Assembly: GCA_036398215.1 (NCBI GenBank)
Contig: DASWHK010000265.1
Span: 1-8,733 of the forward strand
DNA: 8,733 bases
Origin: DASWHK01 sp036398215
GTDB lineage: Bacteria > Acidobacteriota > UBA890
Direction of reading: 5' to 3'
Under the pieces are notes generated by a model. It worked only from the letters and a program-made list of their open reading frames with translations, did no database searches and was not told the DNA's origin. This document shows positions 6,268 to 8,733 of the stretch, in pieces. Made by a program: the position numbers and the translations under genes. Position 1 is the first letter of the stretch, and each line of letters starts with the position of its first letter.

Positions 6268-7521
6268 CTACTGCCGGCGACCCGGCGGGAAGGCGCGGAT
6301 CTGCTCGAGATAGCCCTGCCAGTTGCGGCGGGTCTCGGTGAGGCTGTCGCCGCCGAACTTCTCCAGGCAGGCGTCGGCGAGCACCAGCGCCAGCATCGCT
6401 TCGCCGACGATGGCGGCGGCCGGCACCGCGCAGACGTCGGAGCGCTGGACGACGGCGTCGACCGGCTCGCCGGTGGCGATGTCGACCGAGGGCAGCGGCT
6501 GGCGCAGCGTCGACAGCGGCTTCATGTACACGCGCACCCGCAGCTCGCCGCCGTAGGTGACGCCGCCCTCGGTGCCGCCGGCGCGGTTGGTGGGCCGGGA
6601 GAAGGCGCGGCTCTCCTTGTCGTAGGCGATGGCGTCGTGGACTTCGGAGCCCGGCCGATCGGCGGCCCAGACGCCGCGGCCGATCTCCACCGCCTTCTGG
6701 GCGGGGATCGATACCATCGCGTGGGCGATGCGGGCGTCGAGCTTGCGGTCCCACTGCACGTGGCTGCCGAGGCCCGGGGGGACGTTGCGCGCCGCCACCT
6801 CGAAGACGCCGCCGAGGGTGTCGAGCTGGTCGGAAGCGGCGTCGATCGCGGCGATCATCGCGGCCTCGGCGCCGGCCTCGACGCAGCGGACCGGCGAGGC
6901 GTCGGCGGCGGCGGCGATCGTGGCGAACGGGACCTCGGTCTCCGGCTCCAGTCCGGCGCCGCCGATCTTCAAGACGTGGCTGGCGATCTCGACCCCGAGG
7001 CCGGTGAGCAGCTGCTTGCAGAAGCCGCCGGCGGCGACCCGGCTAGCGGTCTCCCGGGCGCTGGCGCGCTCGAGGACGTCGCGGAGGTCGCCGCGGTCGT
7101 ACTTGAGGCCGCCGGCGAGATCGGCGTGCCCTGGCCGCGGCCGGGTCACCTTGCGGGCGTCGGGGTCCGGGCTCGGTCGGTTGCCGCTCTCGCCGACCGC
7201 TCCGGAGCCCGCGGCCGGCCCGGCGTCGGGCCCCTCGGCGCCCATGACGTGCTGCCAGTTCTTCCAGTCCTTGTTCTCGATCAGCCAGGCGACCGGACCG
7301 CCGAGCGTCTGGCCGTGGCGGACGCCGCCGACGATGCGTATGCGATCGCTCTCGATCTTCATCCGCTTGCCGCGGCCGTAGCCGCCCATGCGGCGCTTCA
7401 GGTCCGTATCGATAGCGTCGACGTCGACGGCCAACCCGGCGGGAAGCCCCTCCAGAATGCCGACCAGCATCGGGCCGTGCGACTCCCCGGCGGTCATCAG
7501 GCGAAGGATACGGAGGGACAT
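6268..7521 (-). CDS. aroC: Chorismate synthase
   Basis: The product is 417 residues, reading leftward from the ATG at 7521-7519 to the stop at 6270-6268. It converts 5-enolpyruvylshikimate-3-phosphate to chorismate, the last shikimate-pathway step, in the cytoplasm with reduced FMN. Family signatures are present: AGESHG (11-16, H15), MGGYGRGKRMKIESDRIRI (45-63), RPRPGHADLAGGLKYDRGD (127-145, H132), SRPTNRAGGTEGGVTYGG (308-325) and RSDVCAVPAAAIVGEA (360-375, D362). H15, H132 and D362 match the two histidines and aspartate used in catalysis in the family. A Gly/Pro/Ser-rich insert (~94-124) precedes the RPGHAD motif. The open frame continues upstream to 8421, but the enzyme begins at MSLRILRLMTAGESHG, so 7521 is the start. 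No flavin reductase domain is attached. The gene stands alone here, with no other shikimate genes in the window. Very secure. Confidence 0.97.
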   Translation of the reverse strand: MSLRILRLMTAGESHGPMLVGILEGLPAGLAVDVDAIDTDLKRRMGGYGRGKRMKIESDRIRIVGGVRHGQTLGGPVAWLIENKDWKNWQHVMGAEGPDAGPAAGSGAVGESGNRPSPDPDARKVTRPRPGHADLAGGLKYDRGDLRDVLERASARETASRVAAGGFCKQLLTGLGVEIASHVLKIGGAGLEPETEVPFATIAAAADASPVRCVEAGAEAAMIAAIDAASDQLDTLGGVFEVAARNVPPGLGSHVQWDRKLDARIAHAMVSIPAQKAVEIGRGVWAADRPGSEVHDAIAYDKESRAFSRPTNRAGGTEGGVTYGGELRVRVYMKPLSTLRQPLPSVDIATGEPVDAVVQRSDVCAVPAAAIVGEAMLALVLADACLEKFGGDSLTETRRNWQGYLEQIRAFPPGRRQ

Positions 7522-7591
7522 GGCGGTCGGAGGTGGCCGGCGCGCCGGGCCTGCAGGGGCCGCGATCGCCGCCGGCGGCGGCAAAGAGGTG

Positions 7592-7619
7592 GCCGGCTTC
7601 GCTGCTCTCGAAGGCCGGC
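7592..7619. other. Hairpin in the aroC-nnrE/D divergent gap
   Basis: GCCGGCTTCG (7592-7601), loop CTGCTCT, then CGAA, one bulged G and GCCGGC (7609-7619) give a ten-pair stem. It would fall in the aroC 5' leader if the minus-strand TATACT at 7638-7633 is the promoter. It lies just upstream of the plus-strand promoter. It could be a leader structure, a protein site or chance, as GCCGGC is frequent at this composition. Confidence 0.3.
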
Positions 7620-7632
7620 GGGAATGGGTCGC

Positions 7633-7638
7633 AGTATA
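7633..7638 (-). promoter_or_regulatory. Candidate -10 element (TATACT) for aroC
   Basis: On the minus strand the sequence reads TATACT (5 of 6 matches to TATAAT), with no good -35 at normal spacing. It is one of very few AT-rich spots in this gap. Use of it would give aroC a leader of about 105 bases containing the hairpin at 7592-7619. It lies only eight bases from the plus-strand TATAAT, so the two divergent promoters would compete. Confidence 0.3.
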
Positions 7639-7646
7639 CCCTGATC

Positions 7647-7652
7647 TATAAT
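7647..7652 (+). promoter_or_regulatory. Consensus -10 (TATAAT) for nnrE/D, close to the start codon
   Basis: A perfect TATAAT lies with only ten bases between it and the ATG at 7663. A start about seven bases downstream (near 7659) would leave a 3-4 base leader, i.e. an effectively leaderless mRNA. GAGG at 7655-7658 resembles a weak ribosome site but would mostly be upstream of the transcript. No strong -35 is seen at 16-18 bases. Confidence 0.5.
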
Positions 7653-7662
7653 CCGAGGCGCC

Positions 7663-8733
7663 ATGAAGGTACTCGACAGCGCCCAGATGCAAGCCTGCGA
7701 CCGCGCCGCCATCGACGAGCACGGCATCCCCGAGCTGGTGCTCATGGAGAACGCCGGCACGCAGGTGGTGGAGGCGATCGGCGAGTACTTCGCCGACGAG
7801 CCTCCCGAGCTGGTCGCCGTGCTCTGCGGCAAGGGCAACAACGGCGGCGACGGCCTCGTGGTGGCTCGCCACCTGCACAACCTCGGCCACCGGGTGCGGG
7901 CGTACCTGTTTGCGGCCGCCGCCGACCTGCAGGGCTCGGTAGCCGAGAACCACCGGATGGCGGCGGCGCTCGGCGTCGAGATCGTCGAGGTCGCCGACGC
8001 CGAGGCCTGGCGAGAGCACGCCGGCGAGCTGCCGGCGTTCGACTGCATCGTCGACGCCCTCTTCGGCACCGGTATCAGCGGCGCCCTGCGCGGCCACGTC
8101 GCCGAGGCCGTCGAGGACATCAACGAGTCCGGCGTGCCGGTGGTTGCCGTCGATCTGCCCAGCGGCCTGGCGGCCGACAGCGGCGAGATCGCCGGGCCGG
8201 CGGTCGACGCCGACCTCACGGTCACCTTCGCGGCGCCCAAGTGGTGCCATACCTTCCCGCCGGCTTGCGAGCTGTGCGGCGAGCTGGCGGTGGTCGACAT
8301 CGGCATCCCCCAGCAGCTGATCGACGGGGTCGCCGGGGCCCTCGAGTTGATCACCCCGTCCGCTTGCGGGGAGCTTCTGGTGCCGCGCGACCCCGATTCG
8401 CACAAGGGCACCTATGGTCACGTGCTGATCGTCGCCGGCGGCCCGGGCACCGCCGGCGCCGCGGTGCTCACGGCGCGCGCCGCGCTGCGCGGCGGCGCCG
8501 GCCTGGTCACCGTAGCGCCCCCCGAGTCGGTGTACCTTCCGATCGCCGCGCAGCTCACCGAGGCGCTGGTCCGGCCCCAGCCTGCCGGCGCCGAGGAGGG
8601 CTACGGGGCAGGGGCGCTCGAAGCCCTGCTGCGGCTGGCGGACGATTGCGACGTGCTGGCGATCGGCCCGGGCATCGGCACCGCGGCGGGGACCCGTGAC
8701 ACCGTCCGCGGGCTGGTCGCCGCCGCCCGGGTG
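7663..8733 (+). CDS. nnrE/nnrD: Bifunctional NAD(P)H-hydrate epimerase / ADP-dependent dehydratase, 3'-truncated
   Basis: 357 residues are visible and the frame is still open at the window end; the usual bifunctional enzyme is about 500 residues. It repairs hydrated NADH and NADPH: the N-terminal domain epimerises the R and S hydrates and the C-terminal kinase-like domain dehydrates the S form using ADP or ATP, both in the cytoplasm. The epimerase domain (1-~220) begins MKVLDSAQMQACDRAAIDEH and shows LMENAG (27-32), GKGNNGGDGLVVARHL (56-71), DALFGTGISGALRG (131-144, D131 the probable catalytic residue) and VDLPSGLAADSGE (163-175). The dehydratase domain begins with RDPDSHKGTYGHVLIVAGG (242-260) and shows GGAGLVTVA (277-285) and AIGPGIGT (333-340); its later catalytic motif lies outside. 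ATG 7663 matches the family N-terminus. It diverges from aroC across 141 bases and probably has its own promoter. Very secure apart from the missing end. Confidence 0.96.
   Translation, partial: MKVLDSAQMQACDRAAIDEHGIPELVLMENAGTQVVEAIGEYFADEPPELVAVLCGKGNNGGDGLVVARHLHNLGHRVRAYLFAAAADLQGSVAENHRMAAALGVEIVEVADAEAWREHAGELPAFDCIVDALFGTGISGALRGHVAEAVEDINESGVPVVAVDLPSGLAADSGEIAGPAVDADLTVTFAAPKWCHTFPPACELCGELAVVDIGIPQQLIDGVAGALELITPSACGELLVPRDPDSHKGTYGHVLIVAGGPGTAGAAVLTARAALRGGAGLVTVAPPESVYLPIAAQLTEALVRPQPAGAEEGYGAGALEALLRLADDCDVLAIGPGIGTAAGTRDTVRGLVAAARV

Noticed and set aside
4841..6754. Minus-strand frame of about 637 codons across the acyltransferase and part of aroC
   Set aside because: Out of phase with aroC and without motifs; shadow.
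6184..7644. Plus-strand frame opposite aroC
   Set aside because: Repetitive Ala/Gly/Asp/Arg/Val composition and antisense to a secure gene.
7522..8421. Upstream extension of the aroC frame
   Set aside because: The conserved chorismate synthase N-terminus begins at 7521; the extension is antisense to the NAD(P)H-hydrate repair gene.

Overview
This GC-rich window has long open frames on both strands, most of them shadows, and holds five substantial coding regions. Two of these run off the edges. The best taxonomic hint is the first gene fragment: it is the C-terminal end of an ABC-type permease of the MacB/FtsX family and resembles the permeases that are abundant in Acidobacteriota. Together with the base composition this suggests an acidobacterial or similarly GC-rich Gram-negative-type bacterium. 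That is inference; there is no rRNA or other marker in the window.

Layout. 1-157 (+) is the permease tail. 312-1265 (+) is ribonuclease HII (rnhB), extended at both ends. 1486-3159 (+) is a probable secreted or lipidated amidohydrolase of the N-acyl-D-amino-acid deacylase family. 3124-3236 is a three-copy, 38-base tandem repeat that can fold into hairpins; its first copy supplies the last codons and stop of the deacylase. 3356-6136 (+) is a 926-residue fusion of an AMP-forming acyl ligase, a carrier-protein-like domain and a PlsC-type acyltransferase. 6158-6229 may be a tiny hydrophobic peptide gene, followed by a hairpin between converging genes. 6268-7521 (-) is chorismate synthase (aroC). 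7663-8733 (+) is the start of the bifunctional NAD(P)H-hydrate epimerase/dehydratase, cut by the window end. No gap between genes exceeds about 220 bases.

The genes do not form one obvious pathway. They cover housekeeping (RNA/DNA hybrid repair, aromatic amino acid synthesis, nicotinamide cofactor repair), scavenging of acylated amino acids outside the cytoplasm, and phospholipid acylation. Each of the four complete or 5'-complete plus-strand genes has its own upstream gap, so they look like separate transcription units. aroC converges on the ligase/acyltransferase gene and diverges from the cofactor-repair gene.

The most interesting item is the ligase-carrier-acyltransferase fusion. It looks like a one-polypeptide route from free fatty acid to phospholipid, with domain order opposite to E. 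coli Aas and a carrier domain in the middle. Secondary items are the hairpin repeat at the deacylase 3' end, an apparent Cys-to-His change at a metal-ligand position of the deacylase, and promoter-like sites so close to two start codons that leaderless mRNAs are possible.
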